Assembly (NCBI GenBank): GCA_907165135.1
Contig: OU015568.1
Span: 14,392,501 to 14,456,500 of the forward strand
Origin: Oikopleura dioica
Taxonomy: Eukaryota; Chordata; Appendicularia; Copelata; Oikopleuridae
DNA: 64,000 nt
Direction: 5' to 3'
Part shown: piece after piece, positions 24,188 to 33,765 of the stretch
Layout: every line of letters starts with the position of its first letter
Position numbering within the stretch: position 1 is the first letter of the stretch
Notes under the pieces: model-generated
What the model saw: the letters and a program-made list of their open reading frames with translations, nothing else
Databases searched by the model: none
What the model was told of the DNA's origin: nothing
Translations under genes and position numbers: made by a program

Positions 24188-25458
24188 CTACTCGAGATAT
24201 AGCTTGCAAACATATTTCGGGCCATAGTTTTTGCCCATATCTGGCACTACCATTTGACCCAATCTTGATTCAGAGTAAAAGTTAAGCTCAGGCAAGCAAT
24301 AAGGTATGAAATGAAGCGGAACAGAGCGCACTGTTATGGAATGCTCGATGTAGACCTCTTTGACAGCGGCTTGGACGACGTACTCGTTCTGTAAATGACT
24401 GAGAGTATTGCTGACGTAGGTTATATGACCGCCGGGACGGCATAATTGAAGAGCCTATTTTAGGATCGCTTTTTGTTCAAATTGGCAAAGCAAAGTTCTT
24501 ACTTTAGGGAATTACAATTGCTGATACGTATCCCTTCCTTTTTCAACTGATTTTTCTGCGAAATCGGCAACGATTGACGAATGTGCGTGTGGCTAGGATG
24601 AAAAAGGTTCAAGGAAGAATTCTCGTTCATGGAAACTCGATCATTCGTGCTCTCAGCGTCAAGTAAAATTGACGAAAATACGCCTTCCCTTATGTAATGC
24701 TCGCTAATATCATCGGCCAAGTTTTCGCCATATTTCAATGTCTTATCACTTTTTGCATGAATTCTTTCTTCAGTGTTGTCTGGATCGAGGTATTCTTTTA
24801 CACTCGCGATGACGTTTCTCGCTGCGTTGTACTCTCCGTTGTTGAGACAAAACATACAGTAAGGTGCAGCTCGCAGAAGAAGAGGAACAATTTCAGCTTC
24901 TGAATTTAGCAACAAGCAATTTTCAGAAGCTCGCGGAGCGTGAGCCAGAGCAACGAAGACATCCGCCAAGTCAGTTTTGATGAAGTCTTTGAGTCCGTTA
25001 TTAATCGCTAGAGGTCTCGGAAGCTGATTGAAATTTCCTAAAGGCGTTGCGTAAATAACCAGTTGTCTAGAAGCCTCTATTGATGATTCCATTTGCTCGA
25101 CGAGAAGGCGCGTTCTGATGAGTTTATTGTAATGCTCTGCTTCTGTCATCCCTTCTCCGGGACCCTCAGTTTTCAGTTCTAAGAGATTTTCTTGTTCTTT
25201 TTGTAGAACGGTTTCTGCGCGGCTGGAGAAAGTTCCCATGATGTTTTGAGCGCCAATAGATTCAAGCGTTTCAATGAGTTGTTCATTCGGATCCGTCACA
25301 AACGCACACTTTTTTGCAGGCGACAAGAGAGCACATCTGACGCTTTTCCAATCATTCTCAAATCGCTCGCCCAGTAAATCATCGAAATACTCCTTCGCAG
25401 CGTACGTTGGCAGCGAAGGATTTTCATAGTTAATGGTGTACTGCGCGTCTTTGGTCAT
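24188..25458 (-). CDS. NSUN4-like protein lacking methyltransferase catalytic residues
   Basis: Homologue of NSUN4, a mitochondrial rRNA m5C methyltransferase that also works with MTERF4 in large-subunit assembly. Similarity is clearest at the N-terminus (SVRCALLSPAKKCAFV) and the C-terminus: RPGGHITYVSNTLSHLQNEYVV, where NSUN enzymes have TCS/TLS, and GQMVVPDMGKNYGPKYVCKL to a stop at 24188. Three enzyme features look lost. The AAPGGK SAM loop corresponds to AHAPRASE. The PC motif corresponds to LLDAESTNDRV. The catalytic TC motif corresponds to SNT. The last intron (about 24453-24513) appears to start GA after AAAAAG, a non-canonical GA-AG intron. A possible mitochondrial presequence (MALQKQTKQVLAASARLAK, from 25540) lies just upstream but out of frame, so the true 5' end is uncertain. 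Confidence 0.68.
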
Positions 25459-25830
25459 TTCGTCGTAGCGGATGACATTTGGGCTTTGCGAGCCTCGCGC
25501 TCGCGGCCAAAACCTGTTTGGTTTGTTTTTGCAGCGCCATGGCGACGGAGAACGCGCACGATTCGATTTGCACTGATCATTCTAGAGCTTCTTGTTCATC
25601 CCTCGAAAAGCGGAAGCGCCGAAAAAGCGCGAACATACAAGCCTGAACAGCTGACTGAAGCTTAGCTCCTGTCAAAAAGGACATGAAAGGGAAGGCTTTC
25701 GAATTATTGTTTCGATTAGTACAGAATTTAATCGGCTATCATAGTAACATGTGTGAGAAGAAAAGGCTGCAAGTTTTTAGTTTTTAAAAAGGTGAATTGC
25801 ACTACGAAGTTGGCGCTATCTCTAATCCGT
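25459..25830. other. Intergenic, possible 5' exon of the NSUN4-like gene
   Basis: About 370 bp between two minus-strand genes. The part near 25460-25540 contains an ATG-started basic stretch on the minus strand that could be a presequence exon of the NSUN4-like gene, though the frames do not join directly. Nothing else recognised. Confidence 0.3.
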
Positions 25831-26188
25831 TCATCCGAGGAGCAGGAGATACACAATTGCGAACATGTTTATTGCGATTAAGGGCACTAAAAAGTGTCTG
25901 AATTAGGGAGGAAAATCAAAGATCCTACCTCTCATGACAGTTCGTACAGCGTTGATGAGGCGGATAACTTGGACTTTTATGCCAGGAGGACCGAAACTGT
26001 TTGCCGAGTCTTCTACCTTTATTCAGGTTCAAATTTAAATTCCACCAAGATCTGCATTTGGTGTCTGATTCAAGCTTATTTTGAACCCGTAACAATCCGT
26101 ATTTTTTCAAGAATCTTTCTTCATGCAAAACCGCGACTGCATTCACAAATAACAAACAAGCTTCGAGCAAGGTCCCGAGGCCAAACAT
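25831..26188 (-). CDS. IER3IP1: IER3IP1 / Yos1 ER-Golgi transport protein
   Basis: Small two-helix membrane protein of the Yos1 family, acting in ER-to-Golgi transport. Exon 1 from 26188 reads MFGLGTLLEACLLFVNAVAV then LHEERFLKKYG, closely matching the family N-terminus. The middle exon (26010-25925) gives PPGIKVQVIRLINAVRTVMR, and the last exon gives VPLIAINMFAIVYLLLLG with the stop at 25831. Length is about 80 residues, as expected. The donor of exon 1 (CGG/GTTC) and the acceptor near 26005 leave the exact join slightly uncertain. Confidence 0.9.
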
Positions 26189-26524
26189 CTGAAGCGATTG
26201 TATTTGTAAACGAGGTTGAGAGTGAATTCTGTGTGAGTTTTATTTTGTTTTTCGTTTTGTTTTTTTTGTATTGGTCTAGGTCCGATGCAAGGTGTTGCAA
26301 AGGAGGGAGAACTCTGACATGGCAGTTCGAATTAAAGAAACAGGGAATAAGGAAATAAATGGAGTCAGTTGAAAGTTATGTTGAAAGGTGATGATAAGTG
26401 TGGGAGGATCCGCTCATCTGAGTCGCACAAACTGGGGCTATAAACATGAAGGAACGATCGGAGAAAGAATCTAAAAACCAACATGAGTGATGATCAAGCC
26501 CGTGTCCTTTGCTTACGAAAATCA
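26189..26524. other. Intergenic, nothing recognised
   Basis: About 335 bp between the end of the BTB-RGG gene and the start of IER3IP1, both on the minus strand. It contains a T-rich tract near 26240-26270 (an A-rich tract on the minus strand). No gene seen. Confidence 0.4.
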
Positions 26525-29018
26525 TTAATATGGACGGCCGCGTCCACGAACTCCAGCACGGCCCCTTCCACCGCCATATCCTTGGCCATAGCCTCCACCA
26601 TTGTGATATCCGCCGCCGTGGTTGTTGTATCCGCCGCCGCCGTTGTGGTATCCACCTCTAGGTCCGCCGTAGCCGCCTCTTGGACCTCCATAACCACCTC
26701 TTGGTCCGCCGTATCCTGGTCCTTGCTGATGGTAGGCTAGGAAAAGAATTGACGTACGAGAATTTTTTCCTAATTCATACCTGGTGGTCCTCCCCATCCT
26801 CCGTGGTTGTATCCACCATGAGGGGGTCCGTTCCAACCTTGTGGAGGTCCATTCCATCCTCCTCGGTATCCACCTCTCGGTCCACCATTTCCGCGCCAGT
26901 TGTTTCCACCGCGGTTGTTTCCGAAGCCTCGGTGGTTGCCTCGATTGCCACGGCCCCGACCACGGTTATTCTGGTGGTTGTTCTTCTTTAACAGCGCCTT
27001 GGCCTTGAACTGATTGTAAGCTGCGAGCCAGTTGGTGTCGAGCACAGATGGAGGAGGGTCGAAGGGATCTTCGCCTTTCTTTCCCTTGGATGATTTTACG
27101 CGGTGCGAATCAGCTTGCAACATGATGTCTAAACAGATCAGTTGATTGGAGACATGGATGAGAACGACTTACAGAAGCCCGGGATGGGTTTGATTGCTGG
27201 AAGTTCAGCCGCCCATTTGCGCTTGAGCCATTTGTTGACGATCCAATCTTTTGGTTTGTTCTCGTCTTCTTTCTTTTCCTCTTCAGGTTTAGCTTCAGCG
27301 TCGGCGTTTTCTTCCTTCATTTCTTCGCCAGCAGCTTCTTCGGTCGCTTTAGCTTCTTCCGACGACTTGTTGTCTTTTTGCGAGCGTTTCTTCTCTTCTT
27401 TCTTTTCATCTGCAAGAAAAGATGAAATGAGAAAAGGGTAAGAGGGACAGCGTCCCTGGGACGATCTTACCTTCATTGTCGTCATTTTCCGTTCCAACAG
27501 CCTCGGCATCGGCGACCTCTTCATCAATGAGTTTGCAACCGGCACTCGAAAATTTTCCGAAAATATTATCCAGCTCGTCAATCAATGGTTGCACCTGGAT
27601 AAAACTCAATTAACAAATGCTGTATCCATTAACAGTTCTATCAAAGAACTTCTTAGCGACTATCTCAAAAGAGAATTCGCTGTTTTCTGAATGAAGAAAG
27701 AAAGAAATTTCTAAAGCTGTCGCTCTAGCCAAACTGGAAAGTTGAGAGCCAGTGGTGAGCGACTTTTCAATGAGTGTCAGTTCCAAAAAAAGTTGGAGCT
27801 GGAAAAGCCAGAGTGCGAAATTTGACGGATTTTGCGGCGCGAAAGGGATGGTGTTTTTTATCAATGCTAGGCTAACGGAAAAAGTACCGGTTTTAAGGAC
27901 TAAACCTAAACATTGCTCATGCTTCTGTCCATGTCGATTTGAGATGGACAGGGGTTTTTGCGCAGATCCAGTTCCAAGTTGATCCTTCAGCTAAAAATGG
28001 TTAGAAAAAATGATAAATGAAGCAAGGGGGCTGTTTTTTCGCTACTACCGAATCCGTCAAAAGTCGGTTGTTCAATTGCTGTTTTACTTATTACTGTAGC
28101 TTTACTGTCGCGTACAGTGATATACTGATCCATTCGATTTCGATTACAGGCAATTTTAAGGCCTCTCCATTTTTTAAAGAAAAGCACTCGTCGAAACTCT
28201 TTCTTTTTGTGAAGATTTTTTGTAAAAGATACCTTCAGGTAATACGCGACGAGCGGAAGGTGTCCGAGCGCTTTCTGATTTTGGATGCAAAGTTTTCCAG
28301 TGTACATCCAGTCAATAAGGGCAGCCAAAGCGGCGCCGTGAATTTTCCGAGGGAGGACTAAGTTTGGTCGACAGACCGTTTCAACGCCCGGCAGGCCACT
28401 AGATTTTCATAAAATTTTAAATCTCAAGTTTCAAATTGTAAAAGAAATAAAAAAGTTTTTATTCCGCCAAAAAGGCGGCTTTAAATTTGGCGCGTAAAAG
28501 AGAGCTATTTCCACCAAGCGGGGAAACTTACTATGTGGTGAATTTCTCGAGCGCTTCGGCGAAAACGGGAGAATTGGCGATGAGGACGGAGCGATGAGCC
28601 CAGAAGGAAGCCCAGTAGAAGTTGCCTTTTTTGACGCGGAGGATGACGTCGCAAGTGTCCTTGTCCGCCTTCACCTTGGTCATGTTGGCGATCAGGTTTT
28701 CTTTGAAGTTAGGGATGACCACTTTCGCTTGAGCTTGGTCGACTTCAGCTTCGTCTTCGAACCCCTAGAATTGTTCGAATCAGAAATACTTTCTTTCAGA
28801 CTTACAATTTCCCAGTCAGCATCTTCAACCGGAAGTTCTTTTTTGACGACGATTGGTGGTGCTTGTGCCCTCTTTTTGACCTCTCCTTCTTTTGGCGCTT
28901 TGTTTTCGTCCGTCTCCATTTTTTCGACGTTTTCCTTCCCAGCTCCGTTTTCGTCAGCTGGAAGTTCAGAAACCGTTTCGAATTGGTCCATCTCGACGTC
29001 TGCCGAGGGGTTTTCCAT
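26525..29018 (-). CDS. BTB/POZ-domain protein with C-terminal RGG/Gly-rich tail
   Basis: The ATG at 29018 gives an acidic N-terminus (MENPSADVEMDQFE). The BTB domain spans about 28730-28240: DTCDVILRVKKGNFYWASFW, AHRSVLIANSPVFAEALEKF, a phase-2 join, GAALAALIDWMYTGKLC and HLPLVAYYLK. A phase-0 intron of about 260 bp leads to LKDQLGTGSAQK and a helical region (NFALWLFQLQLFLELTLIEK). A 39-bp intron (27632-27594, GTTAAT...CCAG) joins FFDRT to VQPLIDELDNIFGKF. A Glu/Lys-rich segment with WIVNKWLKRKWAAELP, DTNWLAAYNQFKAKALL and finally many RGG and GGY/GGPRGG repeats follow, with the stop at 26525. RGG boxes bind RNA and BTB domains dimerise or recruit Cul3. This pairing is not a family I know. 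If the 260-bp intron or the 39-bp intron is wrong, it would be two adjacent genes. Confidence 0.62.
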
Positions 29019-29640
29019 TCTAAATCAAAAATTAAAAAGTTACTTATTCAAAGATCTCTTTTCTCGCTGAAAATAAAGGCTGTATCGACCGGCAAATGGT
29101 AAAAATCAATATGTTCTCGAAAGAATTTCTCAAAAAAGGAGCAATTTTCAATTTCGTTCTCGAGAAATCATTTCTTTTCAAGTCTTAGGAAGAAGAATCG
29201 TTTTACGATCAGGGAGGATCATCGATGTTCCAGTAAGTAAAGGATGCGGATCTGTCTCTCGGGAGGAAATTTTACAGTCGAAATGGCCAATCGGAGTCCG
29301 CGCGTGGGCGCTATTTATCTTCCCTCCAGCTTTCTCGACTCCGAACTTCCACTATTTTTACAGCTTCGATTAGTGTGCTTTTAATGAAAGCCTTTACCTC
29401 ATTGCCAAAACAAGGTTATGCGACACTGATGGACTGTTTACGAGTCGTAAATTACGACCCATGATTTTTAACAGAATTTCGAACCAATCAGATTTCCCCA
29501 TTTGACCGGTGAACCAATCAAATTTCAGAAAAAAATTTCCCAGAAAATATCAAAATGTATACTCGAAAGAAACGACTTGAAGTAAAGGATTTATTTTTGA
29601 AATAACGGCAGTATTTATCAATAATAATGAACAAAAGGCT
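29019..29640. promoter_or_regulatory. Probable promoter region with repeated CCAAT boxes
   Basis: 620 bp upstream of the BTB-RGG gene (minus strand). CCAAT motifs occur near 29288 (GGCCAATCGG), 29484 (GAACCAATCAGATTTC) and 29513 (GAACCAATCAAATTTC). The last two share about 13 of 16 bases and are spaced about 28 bp apart. NF-Y-type CCAAT boxes are common in promoters, but function here is inference. No gene seen. Confidence 0.35.
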
Positions 29641-32600
29641 TCAGTAATCTTGATCGTAGGAAATACTTATTTTCTGAGACACTCTGCTTTGAAGCTTATC
29701 TTTTTGTCTCGAGAAGCAAGGTTCAACAAAATACCAAAGGAATACGAGCACTGTGATCGCAGCGGTGCTCAGAAACATTTGCTTGTTGGCAGAAAGCGAG
29801 ATATCGGGCAGGGCTTAAATCCAGTCAGCAAGCAAGCATTTGAATCGAGGATTATTTACCATTAACTTTGACGATGAATGAGACCCGAAGATCGCATCCA
29901 CTGGCATTTTGGTCGAGGAGGATTGCGCTCATGACGTATCGACCAGGCTTGGTGAAGATGAACTGATTGGTACAACCACCATCAGTGATTCCTTCTGATG
30001 AGCACAGTAGGGGCGCATAGCCAGTGAAATTTTCTGCGTTTTCTGGGATCTAAATTTATTCCATCAGAATCCAAAATCTTATCAACTCAAAGACAACCTC
30101 AAGCAAATTGTCCAGGACAGATTCTTCGTACTCTCCATTTTCATCCAAGAGCCCTTCAATCACAGAATCTCTTATTCGCTTGTTGATGCTCTCTCGATTT
30201 TGAACCAATGTTTCAACTGGAACTTTGAGCCTTGAATTTAGTTCGGAAAATGTCTCGTCCGGAATTGTAGCATTTGGATTGTCGCGACAAGAGACGAAAT
30301 TTTGTCGATTCCAGACATCTCTGAAGTCGAAATCGTTTTCGGAGAAGACGGAATCACGTGACTTTCCGAGAGCGAGGAGGATCTTATCTAGCTGGCCGAT
30401 GTATGATTGGTGAGCACCGGTGCAGCCGGCCATTTGGCCATTGAAAGTGTATTGATAGACAGAAGTATTGGAATTGATATCGTTCATTTCTAAGATCCCT
30501 TTCGCCAGCGGCGCATACGATCTGGACTGAGAATTCATCAGCTCCATCGTATTCTTGACCAAGTTAAACGTCTTTCTTTCTTCATTGGTGCCCATGAAGC
30601 CAGAACCTCCGGTTATTTCGCCAAGAACAACAAGTGTGTGCTCTTTGTAACCAAAGTCGTATTCCTGCTTGTTTTCGTCGACAATTTTGAATTCTGGAAA
30701 GAATGGTTTTCCAACGTTTGCTTCGATCATAAAACTAGGCATGTAATAATATCGCTTGAAAAAGATACTGACCAAAAAAGGTGAAAAATTTTCTATTTTT
30801 TTCACAATAAAATCGGATCGCCAAAAATGAAATATCTTTTCCTGGAAAGGACAGTTGACTTTGGTACACTTTCCACTGCCTCTTTTGTGCTCAGAATTCG
30901 TAAAACCAACTTGTGATTCCAAATATGTCTTCGTCTCGCTACTTTTCGTCAGCTTTCCATTTTCATCGACGTGAAATTGAAATATATTTGAAAGAAAAAA
31001 GTGAGTCATGGAGTGTAATCCTTCATAGACCCATTTTCCGGCTGCGACATTGTCATCGGGCTCAATTAATCGAGTCTCAGTCGGGCAAGTTCCGTAGTGA
31101 AGCAAGGAGACGGAAAAGGAAGGCTCTGTGCAACTCATTACTGTGTCTGTTATGTACCAGGAGACGAAGGGAACGATTCGTGTACCGGGTTCATCTCTTA
31201 AATAATTTTGATGAATAGAAGATTTTTGATTCGAATTTCACCTTGAAGTTTCTTTCGGATTTACCAAAGTACTAATTTTCTTCGTATAAATCTCGTTCTG
31301 ATCACGAGAATCATCAGTTTCGTAAGAAAGAACCATTTCATTCGGCACTGAAGTCGTGACCACAACTGCTACCGGACTTGTTCCGCGAAGAGTCGCAACG
31401 GGCTTGACGCTCTCTTTGGAATCAAGGATGAGAGTGCTGTTTTCCAATGAGTTCTTTTGAATCACGCATGGTTTGGAGGCGGATTGGGTCGTTGTGAGAG
31501 TACTGAGCTCGTAGATATCAGAGGCAGAGTGGAAAGAAGCTTCGTCAGATGGGAGTTTGATGATTTTGCTCATCGACTAAATTTTATGATTATATTGACT
31601 ATCTTTTCGTAAAAGTAAAGCCTACCTGTAAAGCAAACTTCGTAGTGTCCGTATTGGAACCTCCAAAAGAAGGGATTTCTTCGATATTAACTCGGAAATA
31701 CCCCTCTTTGCCGTAGTAAATCTTTCGATTATTTGGCGCAGGATTTCCAGTGTCTGTTATCACCATGAAATCCCCCAACTCGCCGCTAACAAATGAAAGT
31801 ATAGTTTCTCCACTCGGTGGGAAATTGCTTCCAGACTAGAAAAATTAAAATTTCATCGCAATATAGTGCTTACGAATTTCAATCGCATCGGAAGATATCC
31901 CTCAAAGGATGAGTAAAATAAGCTGTTGACGTTCCAGAGGAACATTCCTCCAGTCGATGCTTCTGACAACTGGATCTTCAAATCTGTTGCGCCCGTCAAA
32001 GTGATTTCGGATATCGCATCACCAGGTTCTAAGAAATGGTCGAAAATCGAAAACTGTCCGTTTCAACCTGGAAAAGATGAGTTGAACAAGACTGTGTTTG
32101 AGCCAGAATTGGTCGAATAATGAACGCAAACTGCTGCTCTAACCATGCTCAGGCCTGCATCTTTGTAGGCTGAATAATCTGTTACCATCGAGGTCTAAAG
32201 AACAAGCTTACTTGTCGAAGTAAACGTCGTATTGACCGCATAGTTCATCAAACCCTGCATCGAGAGAGCATCATTCTCCTCCATGATTTTTGCTGATAAA
32301 GAGTCAATTTTTTTCCTTGAAAGATTGATTAAAAAGATGACCCCTGCCTGTGTAAACTGAGTAATCAATGCCATTTTCCGAGGTCAAGATTGAGAGAAAA
32401 TTGTAGTGTTCAAACTCTTCGCGAACTTTTCTTGGATACGTCAGAATCTTCTTGACGTCGTCGAAGCCTGCATCTGGCCAGCTTCCGGGCTCTAATGCGA
32501 AGACGTCTTTTTCCAGTGTCGCATTTGTCAATTTCAATGAAATTCCCTTCTACAAAAGCCTTTACTAAGAAGGAAATCGTGGTACTAACGTTTTCACCGA

Positions 32601-32918
32601 GTAGAACAATCGCTGGACACATTTTGCTTCCACACTTGATAAAAGACTCCGATTGAAATTTAACATTGATAGCAGTGGTGTCTGAAGTACCGTCACTGAG
32701 CTAAAACGTCATAAAAAAGAAGAACTGATTTGTCAAGAAACCTTAGAAACGGAGCTTCCGTCAAACTCATAAATTGGATCACCATTTAGCCCGAAAAAGG
32801 AATAGTCACTGAGGCTAATCGACAAAGGATCTGTCCCAATCCATGTAATATCGGCTGCAAAGAACGACTGTATCAAAAATGCAACAATCAAATAAATCAT
32901 TTTCTCTTTCTTTTGCAA
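29641..32918 (-). CDS. Large single-pass membrane protein, candidate CatSper auxiliary subunit
   Basis: About ten exons. The N-terminal signal peptide is MIYLIVAFLIQSFFAADITW (ATG at 32918 or 32900). A long beta-rich ectodomain with few cysteines follows (ITLTGATDLKIQL, SGSNFPPSGETILSFVSGEL, VNIEEIPSFGGSNTD). One large exon (31138-30056) has CTEPSFSVSLLHYGTCP and YQYTFNGQMAGCTGAHQSY then DVWNRQNFVSC. The membrane-proximal Ig-like end reads KPGRYVMSAILLDQNASGCD. A phase-1 intron leads to the last exon (MFLSTAAITVLVFLWYFVEP) with a short basic tail and stop at 29641. The Y.YT..AGC, W...N...C and G.Y....D...S.C.L...F patterns resemble the C-terminal halves of CATSPERD/E, sperm Ca-channel subunits. 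That assignment is by remembered pattern only. Confidence 0.6.
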
Positions 32919-33228
32919 GAGAAATAAGAATAGATAGAGTTGAATAATGAAAGCAAAATTGGTCTAGAAACTATCTTTATAAAATCAGATTTCATGGACA
33001 CAATAAAGAGTTTGCTAATTCTAAGGCCAATCGTATACCGCGTTCAAATTCAACCCTTTTCCTCCGCGCGGAAAATTTGTTTTCCTTTCAATTGGCTCCT
33101 GAACGAAAAGAAGCTCGGCGCCAATCAGCGCCAGTTGCCACCGAGGCGCGCGGAGGATCTTCGTGAAGAGGAAAGAGATTATCCGGTTCTAAAAGAAGAT
33201 CTTTCTCTAAATCGGGGTCCGTCAAAAA
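32919..33228. promoter_or_regulatory. Divergent promoter region with a CCAAT box
   Basis: 310 bp between the minus-strand membrane protein and plus-strand ETFRF1. GGCGCCAATCAGCGCC at about 33118 is a palindrome-flanked CCAAT box. An open plus-strand frame through this region is taken to be 5' UTR because it does not join ETFRF1 in phase. Confidence 0.35.
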
Positions 33229-33669
33229 ATGGCCACAAGGTAACTATTATTTTTGCCAAAGATCGAGGAGAAAGATTTTTCGAAATTCGATTTTTAACAA
33301 ATCAAAATGCCCAAAATTGATTTCTAGCCTATCAGATGCAGGCTTTCCGCCCTCAGAGTGATATAACAATTTATTTTTAGAGTGCGAGTACTTGATCTGT
33401 ACAAAAGAATGCTCTGGCTTGGCCGAGATTGGCACCAAGGCCAGGCCCAGTTTACTAGGTCCCTGTCGAACGCTTTCCGAAAAAACAGCCAAGAAGAAAA
33501 CCCGGAGAAAATCGAAAAACTGATCTTTCACGCAGAATTCGTCGAAAAAGAAATTTTGGCGCTGTACCAGCTCAAGAAATATAGAAGCATGAAGAATCGA
33601 TATGGCGATCATGGGAGCTACGCAGTCGAGTGCCAGAGGATAATGCAAGCGGCCGAGGCTGATATTTAA
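33229..33669 (+). CDS. ETFRF1: ETFRF1 (LYRM5) LYR-motif mitochondrial protein
   Basis: LYR-family protein; the animal orthologue removes flavin from electron-transfer flavoprotein in the mitochondrial matrix. The start codon is in an 11-base exon, 33229-33239 (ATGGCCACAAG), followed by GTAACT. The intron ends TTTTAG at 33380. Phase 2 then gives MATRVRVLDLYKRMLWLGRD, matching the family start closely. The body has NPEKIEKLIFHAEFVEKEI and ALYQLKKYRSMKNRYGDHG. About 100 residues, slightly longer than usual at the C-terminus. It is 96 bp upstream of the acid-phosphatase gene on the same strand. Confidence 0.88.
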
Positions 33670-33765
33670 TTCACAAACTCTCTTTTTCTTTAATATTTAT
33701 TCATGATTCGATGATTCACAATACTTCTTATTAGTTTTTATTAAATTTTTCCTTTCTATAGACTG

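Noticed and set aside
25894-26358. 154-codon plus-strand ORF
   Set aside because: It is antisense to the well-conserved IER3IP1 exons on the minus strand and has no domain of its own.
26483-27008. Plus-strand Ser/Ala/Val-rich ORFs around 26.5-27.0 kb
   Set aside because: They are the complement of the Gly-rich RGG tail of the minus-strand BTB-RGG gene.
28000-28170. An alternative coding exon (LPVIEIEWISISLYATVK) after the BTB domain
   Set aside because: It is open in one frame only briefly and ends in stops. Skipping it joins YYLK to LKDQLGTG in phase 0, which is the simpler model.
32940-33320. 126-codon ORF as an N-terminal extension of ETFRF1
   Set aside because: It joins the next exon in the wrong phase and hits a stop. 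The 11-base exon gives the conserved start instead.
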